Shown here one piece after another: positions 26,205 through 40,330 of a DNA stretch of 64,000 bases. How positions within the stretch are numbered: the first letter of the stretch is position 1; every line of letters starts with the position of its first letter. Made by a program: the position numbers and the translations under genes. Below the pieces are notes generated by a model. That model searched no databases. It saw nothing but the letters and a program-made list of their open reading frames with translations, and was not told the DNA's origin. The DNA comes from Pseudoglutamicibacter albus (GTDB taxonomy: Bacteria; Actinomycetota; Actinomycetes; Actinomycetales; Micrococcaceae): positions 96,278 through 160,277 of the forward strand of contig NZ_JAKRCW010000005.1 in the NCBI RefSeq assembly GCF_022346425.1. The letters are read 5' to 3'.

Positions 26205-26699
26205 TTAGAGGACGTTGAGGACCTCGTCGTACGCTGGTTCCTCACCCACGCTTGGAGTCAGGGAGGAGTAGAGCACGGTGCCGTCCGTGTCGATCACGAT
26301 GACGCCGCGAGCCATGAGGCCCTTCATTGGCCCGTCTGCGAACTTGATGCCGTAGTCCTCGCCGAAGCTCGAACGGAATGCCGAGGTCGCAACAACGTTG
26401 TCGATGCCTTCAGCACCGCAGAAGCGGCCGAGCGCGAACGGAAGGTCCATGGACACAGTCACAACAACCGTGTTCTCAAGGCCCGCTGCACGCTTATTGA
26501 ATTCGCGAACGGACTGGGCGCACACCCCGGTATCGATCGACGGGAACACGTTCAACACAACGCGCTTGCCTGCGTAATCCTTGAGGGTTACGTCTTCAAG
26601 GTCGGTGTTGACGGTAGTGAACTCTGGGGCGGCCTTACCTACAGCGGGGAGGTCGCCAACCGTGTTGAGGGTCTTACCTTGGAACTCGATAGTAGCCAT
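26205..26699 (-). CDS. tpx: Thiol peroxidase (atypical 2-Cys peroxiredoxin)
   Basis: 164 residues. Tpx reduces peroxides, preferring alkyl hydroperoxides, and is recycled by thioredoxin. The peroxidatic Cys60 is in FPSIDTGVCAQSVREFNKR and the resolving Cys94 in LPFALGRFCGAEGIDN, at the expected spacing. It starts MATIEFQGKTLNTVGDLP, the usual Tpx N-terminus, and is cytosolic. A perfect terminator follows at 26164-26188. It appears to be monocistronic; tandem 17-bp repeats (26792-26821) lie upstream. Confidence 0.97.
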   Translation of the reverse strand: MATIEFQGKTLNTVGDLPAVGKAAPEFTTVNTDLEDVTLKDYAGKRVVLNVFPSIDTGVCAQSVREFNKRAAGLENTVVVTVSMDLPFALGRFCGAEGIDNVVATSAFRSSFGEDYGIKFADGPMKGLMARGVIVIDTDGTVLYSSLTPSVGEEPAYDEVLNVL

Positions 26700-26791
26700 A
26701 GCCTTATCCTTTCAGAGGTGCCCCAGCATTTGGCAAGGGTTTAGCCTCAGGCTTAGCCAACAGCGGACATCAGCGCCACGCTTCCGGCGCT

Positions 26792-26821
26792 TGCGGACGG
26801 GCAGCGTCTGCGGACGGGCAG
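26792..26821. repeat. Tandem 17-bp repeats between rbsK and tpx
   Basis: tgcggacgggcag occurs at 26792-26804 and 26809-26821, with a degenerate third copy (ttccggatgggcgag) after it. The period is 17. The stretch sits about 95-125 bases upstream of tpx. Role unknown. Confidence 0.65.
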
Positions 26822-26852
26822 CCTTTCCGGATGGGCGAGGTCAGCGGTTCTG

Positions 26853-27746
26853 TCAGCGTACTGGCAACACGCCGTAGGATGCTTGGGCTCCGGGACGGGT
26901 CACGGTGTCGGCGGCGTAACGGCTTGCGTAGGAGGCCGCTTCGGCGAGGCTGTCCCCTGCCGCGAGCCGCGCAGCAAGCGCCCCGACATACGCGTCCCCG
27001 GCACCGGTGGTGTCAACGGGTTTCACGGTGTGAGCTGGGATCTTGTGTTCGCCGGTCTCGTCCATCACGTGTGAACCGCTTGCGCCCAGGGTCATGACCA
27101 CCGAACGCACTCCGGCGGCTTTGAGCTCACGGACGATCTCCTTATCGCTCAGCCCCTCAGGGTCGCCGCCGAGCATCTTCAGCGCCCCTGCGCCCTCGTG
27201 TTCGTTGACGACCAACGGGTCAGCCCGCAAGATCAGATCAGCCGGGACGTCGATGACGGGTGCGAGGTTGAAAACCACCCGGTCCTCGGCCGCCGCGAAG
27301 GCAGCCTGGATTCCCGTGACCGGGATTTCACCCTGCAACACAACCACACCTTCAACAGCGTGGGCGCGTGCCTGCACGGCCCCTGCATCAAGGTGCTGAT
27401 TAGCGCCGGCGATCACGATGATCGTGTTTTCTGCCCCGTGGTCCACCGTGATGATCGCGGTTCCTGTTGGTTCGTCTTCACGCACGAGCACGTGGCTCAA
27501 GTCAACACCATCCGCTGTGAGCAGTTCGTGGGCCTCCCGCGCGGCATCGTCGCTTCCGATGGCAGTGATGAACCGGACGCGGGCGCCAGCTCGCGAGGCC
27601 GCGAGCGCTTGGTTTCCGCCCTTGCCACCAGGGGAATGCACGAGTGTACGCCCTAGGAGGGTCTCACCTGGCCCCGGTAGGCGGTGCACGGTAGCGGTGA
27701 TGTCCAGGTTGGTGGACCCCACAACGGTGACGGTTGGCTTACTCAT
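26853..27746 (-). CDS. rbsK: Ribokinase (PfkB family)
   Basis: About 297 residues from ATG 27746, with a good aaggag ribosome-binding site; upstream in-frame starts are not needed. Ribokinase phosphorylates ribose at O5. PfkB signatures: the N-terminal VVGSTNLDITATVHRLPGPG and SPGGKGGNQALAASRAGA, and the C-terminal DTTGAGDAYVGALAARLA with the catalytic Asp. The GGKGGNQA and ENTIIVIAGAN strings are those of RbsK and related nucleoside kinases, so ribose is the likeliest substrate. No ribose transporter is adjacent. Direct repeats at 27758-27787 and 27810-27860 upstream may be operator sites. Confidence 0.88.
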   Translation of the reverse strand: MSKPTVTVVGSTNLDITATVHRLPGPGETLLGRTLVHSPGGKGGNQALAASRAGARVRFITAIGSDDAAREAHELLTADGVDLSHVLVREDEPTGTAIITVDHGAENTIIVIAGANQHLDAGAVQARAHAVEGVVVLQGEIPVTGIQAAFAAAEDRVVFNLAPVIDVPADLILRADPLVVNEHEGAGALKMLGGDPEGLSDKEIVRELKAAGVRSVVMTLGASGSHVMDETGEHKIPAHTVKPVDTTGAGDAYVGALAARLAAGDSLAEAASYASRYAADTVTRPGAQASYGVLPVR

Positions 27747-27757
27747 GCGCGCTCTCC

Positions 27758-27860
27758 TTGCGTGATGCGCTCTACGTTGCGTGATGCTCGAAACTGCATC
27801 GTGTGTGGCACTGACGCGGTGTATGAACGGCGCCATGTAGGAACTGGCGCGGTGTATGAA
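27758..27860. repeat. Two pairs of direct repeats upstream of rbsK
   Basis: ttgcgtgatgc recurs at 27758-27768 and 27777-27787 (identical, 19-base period). actgacgcggtgtatgaa recurs at 27810-27827 and 27843-27860 (17/18 identical). The 210-base gap to gatB holds no other evident feature. They could be binding sites for a sugar regulator or may simply be duplications. Confidence 0.6.
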
Positions 27861-27891
27861 GTGGCAGGCTATTTAAAGTGGCAGGGCGTTA

Positions 27892-27927
27892 ACCGCTGGT
27901 CCCCGCCTCGTGGTGAGGACCAACGGT
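27892..27927 (-). terminator. Possible gatB terminator
   Basis: accgctggtcc (27892-27902) pairs with ggaccaacggt (27917-27927) with one internal mismatch and a 14-base loop, 30 bases past the gatB stop. The long loop and missing T run weaken the case. Confidence 0.35.
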
Positions 27928-27956
27928 CACCATCCCGAGACGGGGAGCAAGCGAGG

Positions 27957-29450
27957 CTAGTTGATCTTCTCGAGGATGATCTCGCGGACTCGGCCTGGAT
28001 CAGCCTGACCGCGGGTCGCCTTCATGATCGGGCCCATGAGGGCGCCGATGACCTTCTGGTTGCCAGCCTTGATCTTTTCGACCACGTCCGGGTTATCCGC
28101 CATCGCTTGTTCGACGGCTTCGGTCAACGCGCCGTCATCAGATACGACGGCCAGTCCACGCTTCTCAACGATTTCGGCCGGGCTACCTTCACCGTCAGCG
28201 ACGTGTGTAAGGACCTGGCGGGCGATCTTGTTGTTGATCTTCTTCTCAGCGATGAGGTTTTCGATCTCCACGACGTGAGCCGGGGTGATACCGGTTTCGG
28301 TGACGTCCTTCTCCGCTTCGTTAGCGATGCGGGAGATCTCACCCATCCACCATTTACGTGCAGCTGATGCGCTCGCGCCGGCTTTCTCGGTCTCTTCGAT
28401 CGTGTCGATGAGGCCCGCGTTGACGATGTCGCGGAACTCTTCATCCGAGAAGCCCCACGCCGCCTTGAGGCGGGAACGTTTAGCGGCTGGGAGTTCCGGC
28501 AAACGTTCGCGAAGTTCAGCGACCTGGTCGGCGGTCGTGACGATCGGTACGAGGTCTGGCTCTGGGAAGTAGCGGTAGTCATCGGCATCGGACTTCGGAC
28601 GGCCCGACGATGTCGTGCGGGTATCCTCGTGCCAGTGTCGGGTCTCCTGGACCACGGTCTCACCGGCATCGAGGATGCCTGCGTGGCGGCACATCTCGTA
28701 GCGCACGGCACGTTCGACGGAGCGCAGCGAGTTCACGTTCTTAGTCTCGGAACGGATACCGAATTTCTCGGAGCCGATCGGCATGAGCGAAACGTTCGCA
28801 TCGCAGCGGACGTTACCGCGCTCCATGCGGGCATCAGAGATATCGAGGGCCTTGACGATGTCACGGATCGCTTCAACATACTTACGTGCAAGCTCGGGAG
28901 CATCAGCGCCTGCACCCGTGATGGGGCGGGTCACGATCTCCACGAGCGGCACACCTGCACGGTTGTAGTCAACGAGCGAGCTCGATGCACCCTGGATACG
29001 CCCCGAGGAACCGCCGACGTGGGTGAGCTTACCCGCGTCCTCTTCCATATGTGCGCGTTCGATCTCGACCCTGTAGACCTTCCCGGAGTCCAGCTCGATG
29101 TCGAGGTAGCCGTCGTAAGCGATCGGCTCGTCGTACTGCGAGGTCTGGAAGTTTTTAGGGGTGTCCGGGTAGAAATAGTTCTTGCGGGCAAAACGGCAGT
29201 ATTCCGCGATGCTGCAGTTCAGTGCCAAACCCAGCAGGATCGCATACTCGACGCCGGCTTTGTTCACCACCGGAAGCACGCCCGGAAGGCCGAGGTCGAC
29301 CTCGTTGACATTGGTGTTCGGGTCGTCACCGAATTCGTTGGGTGCTGAGGAGAACATCTTGGTTTTAGTGTTCAGCTCAACGTGGACCTCGAAGCCAAGC
29401 ACTGGCTCATAGCGCGTCAGGGCTTCGTCGAAATCAACAATCTCTGTCAT
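27957..29450 (-). CDS. gatB: Asp-tRNA(Asn)/Glu-tRNA(Gln) amidotransferase subunit B
   Basis: 497 residues. GatCAB turns misacylated Glu-tRNA(Gln) and Asp-tRNA(Asn) into the amidated forms; GatB is the kinase and tRNA-binding chain. Signatures: VLGFEVHVELNTKTKMFSSA, FYFPDTPKN-type (NYFYPDTPKNFQTSQYDEP) and GNVRCDANVSLMP in the catalytic cradle, then the C-terminal YqeY-like tail domain (IAEKKINNKIARQVLTHV). It begins 2 bases after gatA and is the last gene of gatC-gatA-gatB. Confidence 0.98.
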   Translation of the reverse strand: MTEIVDFDEALTRYEPVLGFEVHVELNTKTKMFSSAPNEFGDDPNTNVNEVDLGLPGVLPVVNKAGVEYAILLGLALNCSIAEYCRFARKNYFYPDTPKNFQTSQYDEPIAYDGYLDIELDSGKVYRVEIERAHMEEDAGKLTHVGGSSGRIQGASSSLVDYNRAGVPLVEIVTRPITGAGADAPELARKYVEAIRDIVKALDISDARMERGNVRCDANVSLMPIGSEKFGIRSETKNVNSLRSVERAVRYEMCRHAGILDAGETVVQETRHWHEDTRTTSSGRPKSDADDYRYFPEPDLVPIVTTADQVAELRERLPELPAAKRSRLKAAWGFSDEEFRDIVNAGLIDTIEETEKAGASASAARKWWMGEISRIANEAEKDVTETGITPAHVVEIENLIAEKKINNKIARQVLTHVADGEGSPAEIVEKRGLAVVSDDGALTEAVEQAMADNPDVVEKIKAGNQKVIGALMGPIMKATRGQADPGRVREIILEKIN

Positions 29451-29452
29451 GT

Positions 29453-31003
29453 TTAGTTAGCCTCCTGAACGCGGGCTGCTACTTCCTCGTTGAGGTTTGG
29501 TGCCTGGGCGAGGATCGGGCCGCCGTTGCTTTCTTCAAGTGCGGCCTCAGCGGCTGCAGCGATGCGGTACATGCGTGCGTCCTCATGTGCTGGGACGAGG
29601 AACTGCACCCCCACTGGGAGGCCCTCGGAGAGCCCTGACGGGATCGAGATACCAGGGATCCCCGCGAGGTTCGCTGGGATGGTCGCGATGTCGTTGAGGT
29701 ACATCGCAACCGGGTTATCGATCTTCTCACCGATCTTGAACGCAACGGTCGGTGCGGTTGGGGTCACAAGCACATCGACCTTTTCGAATGCGGCCGCGAA
29801 GTCACGCTGGATGAGCGTACGGATCTTCTGCGCCGAACCGTAGTAGGCGTCATAGTAGCCAGCCGAAAGCGCGTAGGTTCCGAGCATGATGCGGCGCTTG
29901 ACCTCGTCACCGAAGCCTGCCGCGCGGGAGGCACCCATGACGCGTTCGATGGTCACCGGGCCGTCCTCCGGGAGTACGCGCAGGCCGAAGCGGACGCCAT
30001 CGTATTTAGCGAGGTTCGAGGAGACCTCGGACGGCATGATGAGGTAGTAGGCACCCACCGCGTAGGTGAAGTTAGGGCATTCGATCTCTACGATCTCGGC
30101 GCCGCGCGCCTCAAGCGTTTTGAGGGTTTCTTCGAAGGAAGCGGTCACGCCGTCTTCGAAACCGTCGCCGCCACGCAGCTGTGCAATCACGCCGACCTTG
30201 ACGCCGGTGAGGTCGCCTGCCGCACCCTCTTCGGCGGCCTTGATGAGGCCTTCGGAGCTGCCTTCGAGCGAGGTCGAGTCCTTCGGGTCGTGCCCGCCGA
30301 TGAGCTCCTGCAGCGCCGCCGCGTCCCACACGGTACGCGCTACAGGGCCGATCTGGTCGAGCGAGGATGCCATTGCGATCGCACCGTAGCGGGAAACGGC
30401 ACCATAGGTTGGCTTGACGCCCACGGTTCCGGTGACCGCGGATGGCTGACGGATCGATCCACCCGTGTCGGTTCCGAGTGCCAGTGGAGCGAGATGGCCT
30501 GCGACCGCCGCCGCGGAGCCGCCGCCGGAACCACCCGGAATGCGGTCGAGGTCCCACGGGTTACGGGTCACACCGAACGCGGAGTATTCGGTCGAGGAAC
30601 CCATCGCGAATTCGTCGAGGTTGGTTTTGCCAAGCATCGGCAACTTAGCTTCGCGGATCTTGGTGATCACGGTCGCATCGTAGGGGCTCATCCAGCCTTC
30701 AAGCATGCGGGAGGCTGCGGTGGTTGGTTGCCCCTTGGTGACGATGAGGTCCTTGATCGCGATCGGCACGCCAGCCAGCGGGTGGAGGGCTTCAGCCTCG
30801 GCACCGCCTGCGGCCCGGATCTGGTCGACTTCGCGGGCGACCTCAAGCGCTTCTTCAGCGTTGACGTGCAGGTATGCGTTGATGACGCCGTCGAGCTTTT
30901 CGATGCGCTCGAGGTGGGCTTTCACGGCGTCTTCGCTCGTGACCTCTCCTGCACGCAGTTTCGCGGCGAGTTCGGAGGCGGAAAGTTCGTAGATCTCTGC
31001 CAT
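29453..31003 (-). CDS. gatA: Asp-tRNA(Asn)/Glu-tRNA(Gln) amidotransferase subunit A
   Basis: 516 residues. GatA is the amidase that frees ammonia from glutamine for GatB. The Ser-cisSer-Lys triad is visible: Lys84 in [14 protein letters not shown], Ser159 in [16 protein letters not shown] and Ser183 in [16 protein letters not shown], at the family spacing. It starts six bases after the gatC stop, preceded by aggact. Length is normal, with no broken regions. Confidence 0.98.
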   Translation of the reverse strand: MAEIYELSASELAAKLRAGEVTSEDAVKAHLERIEKLDGVINAYLHVNAEEALEVAREVDQIRAAGGAEAEALHPLAGVPIAIKDLIVTKGQPTTAASRMLEGWMSPYDATVITKIREAKLPMLGKTNLDEFAMGSSTEYSAFGVTRNPWDLDRIPGGSGGGSAAAVAGHLAPLALGTDTGGSIRQPSAVTGTVGVKPTYGAVSRYGAIAMASSLDQIGPVARTVWDAAALQELIGGHDPKDSTSLEGSSEGLIKAAEEGAAGDLTGVKVGVIAQLRGGDGFEDGVTASFEETLKTLEARGAEIVEIECPNFTYAVGAYYLIMPSEVSSNLAKYDGVRFGLRVLPEDGPVTIERVMGASRAAGFGDEVKRRIMLGTYALSAGYYDAYYGSAQKIRTLIQRDFAAAFEKVDVLVTPTAPTVAFKIGEKIDNPVAMYLNDIATIPANLAGIPGISIPSGLSEGLPVGVQFLVPAHEDARMYRIAAAAEAALEESNGGPILAQAPNLNEEVAARVQEAN

Positions 31004-31009
31004 GGTTTA

Positions 31010-31306
31010 TCAGTCCTCGTCCAGAATCGCTGGCACACGGAAACGGCCGTCTTCGGCATCAGGAGCATTGGCAAGCGCTTGCGCTTGGGTGAGCGTGTCT
31101 CCAACAACGTCCTCACGCATTACGTTGGTCAACGGGATCGGGTGGCTCGTTGCCGGGATATCATCCGTTGCGGCTTCACTGACTGAGGCGACGGCGTCCA
31201 CGATCGCGTCAAGCTCCGTGGACATCCTGTCAAGTTCTTCTTCTGTCATGGCAATGTGCGCCAAGGTCGCTAAATGCGCCACTTGGTCACGAGAGATTCC
31301 AGACAT
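31010..31306 (-). CDS. gatC: Asp-tRNA(Asn)/Glu-tRNA(Gln) amidotransferase subunit C
   Basis: 98 residues, the normal size. GatC wraps around GatA and GatB to hold the complex. It starts MSGISRDQVAHLATLAHIAM and ends with the usual proline-containing segment (NVMREDVVGDTLTQAQAL, then GRFRVPAILDED). A gggaggga ribosome-binding site lies before ATG 31306. It is the first gene of the operon. Confidence 0.96.
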   Translation of the reverse strand: MSGISRDQVAHLATLAHIAMTEEELDRMSTELDAIVDAVASVSEAATDDIPATSHPIPLTNVMREDVVGDTLTQAQALANAPDAEDGRFRVPAILDED

Positions 31307-31415
31307 TTCCCTCCCAATCTTTCAAAGTCCCGAAAGTCTTAAGTGCTTGCACCAGTTTAGGCACAGTCGCCGTCGTTGGCATTTTGAGGTCTGTATGTGA
31401 GGTCTGTTGACGAGT

Positions 31416-37152
<5,737 letters not shown>

Positions 37153-37244
37153 CGTCCTTCCCGTTGAAATCGTTCTTCTTTGCGCATGTGTCAGCCGACG
37201 TCAAAAATGCCCCTGTCCATTCTTACACCCTCACAGCGAAAAAT

Positions 37245-37258
37245 GTGTCAAAGGTCAC
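37245..37258. promoter_or_regulatory. CRP/GlxR-like dyad upstream of the adenylate cyclase
   Basis: GTGT-CAAAGG-TCAC is one base away from the GTGA-N6-TCAC core of CRP/GlxR sites, 93 bases before the cyclase start. It may be autoregulation by cAMP. On its own it is weak evidence. Confidence 0.35.
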
Positions 37259-37312
37259 GCAGTGTCCACAATATGGGCATTACTTGGGCGGTTCGGGAGC
37301 CAACATGTGCCC

Positions 37313-37834
37313 TCACAGCCCGTACGGCACCATAACCCTGTACTGATGGGCCGCCGCTGCTTCTCGCCTGATGCTGTCAGCAACATGCGCGACGTCGGGG
37401 ACGTTTCGGAACGTGGCTTCTCGCCCCTCAACCTTCACGACGAGGGTTCCCGGCGCGCGCGGCATCCGGTCGGTCGGCTTGAACCACACGCCGTTGATGT
37501 AGAGCAGTGGAATGTGCTGAACGCTGCGGCCGCGCTGTATGAAGAAACGCTGATTCGTGAGCGTGATGTGGGTGTTGACCCATGCGAAGAACGGCCGCAG
37601 GACCCAGCGCAACATCGCCCATCCCCAGCCGATCGCTACGAGCGCCAGCAGGGCTTGGGAGACCAAACCCCAGGCACCTCCGAGGTCCGCGGTGCGTGAG
37701 GCGAATCCGCCCAGCATCGCGCCGATGATCGTAATAAGCAGGAGAGCCCCAGCGATGGGCACAAGTGCGCGCGGGTGGCGGCGGGTTCTGATCACAGCTT
37801 CTTCGCCAGGGTGTAGAAGTTTCCGCGGGACCAT
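37313..37834 (-). CDS. PH-domain (bPH2-like) membrane protein
   Basis: 173 residues. Two hydrophobic segments come first (VPIAGALLLITIIGAMLGGF and GLVSQALLALVAIGWGWAML), then a bacterial PH-like domain (ITLTNQRFFIQRGRSVQHIP, LYINGVWFKPTDRMPRAPGT). These membrane-anchored small proteins (formerly DUF304) have no assigned role. The gene lies between birA and the cyclase on the minus strand with a gap on both sides. Confidence 0.82.
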   Translation of the reverse strand: MVPRKLLHPGEEAVIRTRRHPRALVPIAGALLLITIIGAMLGGFASRTADLGGAWGLVSQALLALVAIGWGWAMLRWVLRPFFAWVNTHITLTNQRFFIQRGRSVQHIPLLYINGVWFKPTDRMPRAPGTLVVKVEGREATFRNVPDVAHVADSIRREAAAAHQYRVMVPYGL

Positions 37835-37860
37835 TCTTACTCTTCCGTTCAGCTGAGCTT

Positions 37861-37894
37861 ACGCTCTTATCCACTCCACGCTCTCATCCACTCT
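37861..37894. repeat. 17-bp tandem duplication between birA and the PH gene
   Basis: acgctcttatccactcc (37861-37877) is followed directly by acgctctcatccactct (37878-37894), 15/17 identical. It lies a few bases upstream of the PH-protein start region on the minus strand. Role unknown. Confidence 0.65.
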
Positions 37895-37947
37895 AGAGCG
37901 CCCTCACGCTGTACCTTAGCGGCCCGCGGGTGCCTGGATATACACCT

Positions 37948-39015
37948 TTAGGCGTAGTGGCCGTCGCTGCGGCGTACGTGGATGACATCCCCTGCTGAAA
38001 TCTGATGCCGTTTGCCCGTGCCGTCCTCGACGATGAGGTGGCCGTATGCGTCAATGTCGCGTGCCACGCCGGCGATGGTCACCTCGTGGGGCAACTGGAC
38101 CCGCACGTCCACTCCGATGGTTGCGCAGTGTTTGCGGGTCGCATCGACGAGGCTCATGCACCCGAGCGAACCCAGCGGCTGATCGAGCGGGCCACCCGCT
38201 GGCAACCATTCGGAAAGTACCGCGATAGCGCGGGTCCAGAACGCGGAGATCAGATGGTGAACGTCGGTGGTGCAGTTGTGGAGCGCGAGTGAGGTTGCGG
38301 TGGGCACCGGCAGGTCCTCTTTGGTCTGGGTCAGGTTGGTGCCGATACCTACGACGAGGTTGAGGCCTCCCGCGCCTGCTCCCCCGGCACCTGCTCCGCC
38401 TGCGCCCCCGGTCTTGTCAGTGACACCGGTCTTGTCTGCAACGCCGTTCTTGCCGGTGACGCCGGTCTTATCAGTCAGTCCAGTCTTGTCCACACCGGTC
38501 TTGCTGTCCCCGACGCTGACGCCACGCGGCCCGGGCAAGGAGGGCGCAACTTGAGCGAGGATGCCTGCTACTTTCTCGCCGTCGATCAGCACGTCGTTGG
38601 GCCATTTGAGGCTCACGTCGGAGGCCGTCGCTGCAGCTAACACGTCACGCCACACGAGCCCGACAAGGGTCGAGGCCATCGCTAGCGATTCGGTAGGCAC
38701 ACTCGCGGGGGCTTGAATCACGAGGGACATGGCAAGCCCCGAGCCTGCCGGTGTTTCCCAATCGCGGCCAAGCCGACCCTTGCCCGAGCGTTGGTCCAGC
38801 GTCACGATGAGTGTCCCTGACGCATCGGGCATATCGGGGCCGCCCAGTTCACCACTGGCTAACAGGTTGATGGCGTCCTCGTTCGTCGAGTCCGTGTGGT
38901 CCTTGACGATGAGGCGCGGCCACGCGGCGGAACGTTCACTACCGTGCAACGCCGCCCATTCGGCGCTTGCGTTGGCGGTGATGATGTCGGCTTCAAGGCG
39001 CTCTGGTGTGTGCAT
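37948..39015 (-). CDS. birA: Biotin-[acetyl-CoA-carboxylase] ligase, with a tandem-repeat insert
   Basis: 355 residues, monofunctional (no N-terminal HTH). BirA makes biotinyl-AMP and biotinylates the BCCP lysine of acyl-CoA carboxylases. Motifs: KDHTDSTNEDAINLLA, TLDQRSGKGRLGRDWETPAG (the GRGRxGRxW-type biotin/AMP loop) and LKWPNDVLIDGEKVAGILAQ. Between this and the next beta strand (LNLVVGIGTN) sits an unusual insert of about 60 residues: five or six copies of a DKTG[VL][TA] hexapeptide followed by Gly/Ala-rich GAGGAG. It is encoded by 18-bp tandem units (38408-38497). The insert replaces a short surface loop, so activity is probably kept. Partner substrates are at 40331 and 62025. Confidence 0.93.
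   Translation of the reverse strand: MHTPERLEADIITANASAEWAALHGSERSAAWPRLIVKDHTDSTNEDAINLLASGELGGPDMPDASGTLIVTLDQRSGKGRLGRDWETPAGSGLAMSLVIQAPASVPTESLAMASTLVGLVWRDVLAAATASDVSLKWPNDVLIDGEKVAGILAQVAPSLPGPRGVSVGDSKTGVDKTGLTDKTGVTGKNGVADKTGVTDKTGGAGGAGAGGAGAGGLNLVVGIGTNLTQTKEDLPVPTATSLALHNCTTDVHHLISAFWTRAIAVLSEWLPAGGPLDQPLGSLGCMSLVDATRKHCATIGVDVRVQLPHEVTIAGVARDIDAYGHLIVEDGTGKRHQISAGDVIHVRRSDGHYA
38366..38497. repeat. 18-bp tandem repeats and Gly/Ala tract inside birA
   Basis: Five consecutive 18-bp units at 38408-38425, 38426-38443, 38444-38461, 38462-38479 and 38480-38497 share ccggtcttgtc plus variable ends and encode DKTGVT-like hexapeptides on the minus strand. The Gly/Ala-coding stretch 38366-38407 is itself repetitive. 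The array keeps the reading frame. Confidence 0.85.
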
Positions 39016-39135
39016 GTCAACCTTCGCTCGTGTTGGTCGTCAGTTGCCGGGCCTTGAAAACGGGCCCTAAGAATCGGGTGTCCTACGAACATACCGCGTT
39101 CAACTCGCCCGCAAGCCCCTCCCCGCCGCAGCGCG

Positions 39136-40017
39136 TCACTGTCCTGGGATTGGCGAGATGGAGCCTTCCGGCATGCGGTCTTTGGTGAGGAAGATGTCCG
39201 CGGTGAGCGGGTGGTCTGGGTTGATGGCGTAGCCGGTGAGGTCGGTGACGCCGGCGTCGGCGAGCGCTTCTTCGTCGGTGAGGAATTTGCCTGTGAAGGT
39301 GTGTGACGGCTGGGTCAGCATGTGGTGGGCGGCGTCGGCGACGATGTCTGGTTTGCGGGCGCCGGCGAGCATCGCTTCGCCGCCGGGGAGGTTCTCGATC
39401 GCGGCGGTGTGGATGAGGGATGCCGGCCACAGTGAGTTCGCGGCGATTCGATCGCGTGCGAATTCTTGGGCGAATCCGAGTGTGGTCATGCTCATCCCGT
39501 ATTTAGCCATCGTGTAGCCCAGGTGTGCGCCTGCCCATACCGGGTCGAGGTTCAGTGGTGGGGAGAGTGTGAGGATGTGTGGGTTCTCTGCCTTTTTGAG
39601 GTGTGGGTAGGCGGTTTTGGGTAGTGCGAAGGCTCCGCGCATGTTGATTTGGTGCATGAGGTCAAAGCGCTTCATGTCGAGTGCGGGCGTGGGGTTGAGG
39701 TTGATCGCGGAGGCGTTGTTGATGACGATGTCGATGCCGCCGAACTCTTCTACTGTTGTGTCGACGGCGCGTTGGATGTCTTCGTCTTTGCGTACGTCAC
39801 CGACGATCGCGAGCCCTTTGCCGCCGGCGTCGTTGATGTCTTGGACTGCGGTGTGGACTGTGCCTTCGAGGTGGGCGTGTGGTTCAGCGGTTTTCGCGAG
39901 GATCGCGATGTTGGCGCCGTCGCGGGCTGCGCGTAGGGCGATCGCGAGGCCGATTCCTCGGGAGCCTCCGGACATGAGGATGGTTTTGCCGTTGAGGGTT
40001 TTGGTTGATGTGCTCAC
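39136..40017 (-). CDS. SDR-family oxidoreductase (HSDL2-like)
   Basis: 293 residues from GTG 40017, preceded by a strong aggagg; the longer frame starting upstream lacks a site and adds a Gln-rich stretch. The NAD(P)-binding TGxxxGxG equivalent is LMSGGSRGIGLAIALRAARDG, followed by DIVINNASAINL and the catalytic YxxxK in LGYTMAKYGMSMTT. The IAANSLWPASLIHTAAIENL stretch and overall pattern match the hydroxysteroid-dehydrogenase-like protein 2 group, whose substrates are unclear. It is divergent from accD and may share control with it. Confidence 0.87.
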   Translation of the reverse strand: MSTSTKTLNGKTILMSGGSRGIGLAIALRAARDGANIAILAKTAEPHAHLEGTVHTAVQDINDAGGKGLAIVGDVRKDEDIQRAVDTTVEEFGGIDIVINNASAINLNPTPALDMKRFDLMHQINMRGAFALPKTAYPHLKKAENPHILTLSPPLNLDPVWAGAHLGYTMAKYGMSMTTLGFAQEFARDRIAANSLWPASLIHTAAIENLPGGEAMLAGARKPDIVADAAHHMLTQPSHTFTGKFLTDEEALADAGVTDLTGYAINPDHPLTADIFLTKDRMPEGSISPIPGQ

Positions 40018-40330
40018 GTGGTCCTCCTGTTGTTGCCGTGCGCGTTGCAGTACCGAGTGCAGGTTGCGCTGAATGCAGTGCTGTATCGAATGCATCGAAA
40101 ACGATGTGTTGTGATCCAGGTTACATTGCCTAAGTGACTGGGCAGTAACTACCGCGATAACTGTGGCGCGCAGCGCTCATCCAGCCGCGGGTTCCGTGGG
40201 AGCAGGCCGGGCTTTATGGCTTGTTTTTGTAGGAGTCCGACAAAAGCTTTAGCGAAGATAGCCCGTAGAATGGCCTGGATGCCTTTCTTTTTGAGAGGTT
40301 TCCACCAAAACGAAGGAGAGTTCGCAAGCG
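40018..40330. promoter_or_regulatory. Divergent SDR/accD promoter region with a CRP-like dyad
   Basis: 313 bases between divergent starts. TGTGA-TCCAGG-TTACA at 40110-40125 is a CRP/GlxR-type dyad with one mismatch. catcg-aaaa-cgatg (40093-40106) is a small inverted repeat. TAGAAT at 40266-40271 could be a -10 box for accD. No gene is seen. Confidence 0.45.
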
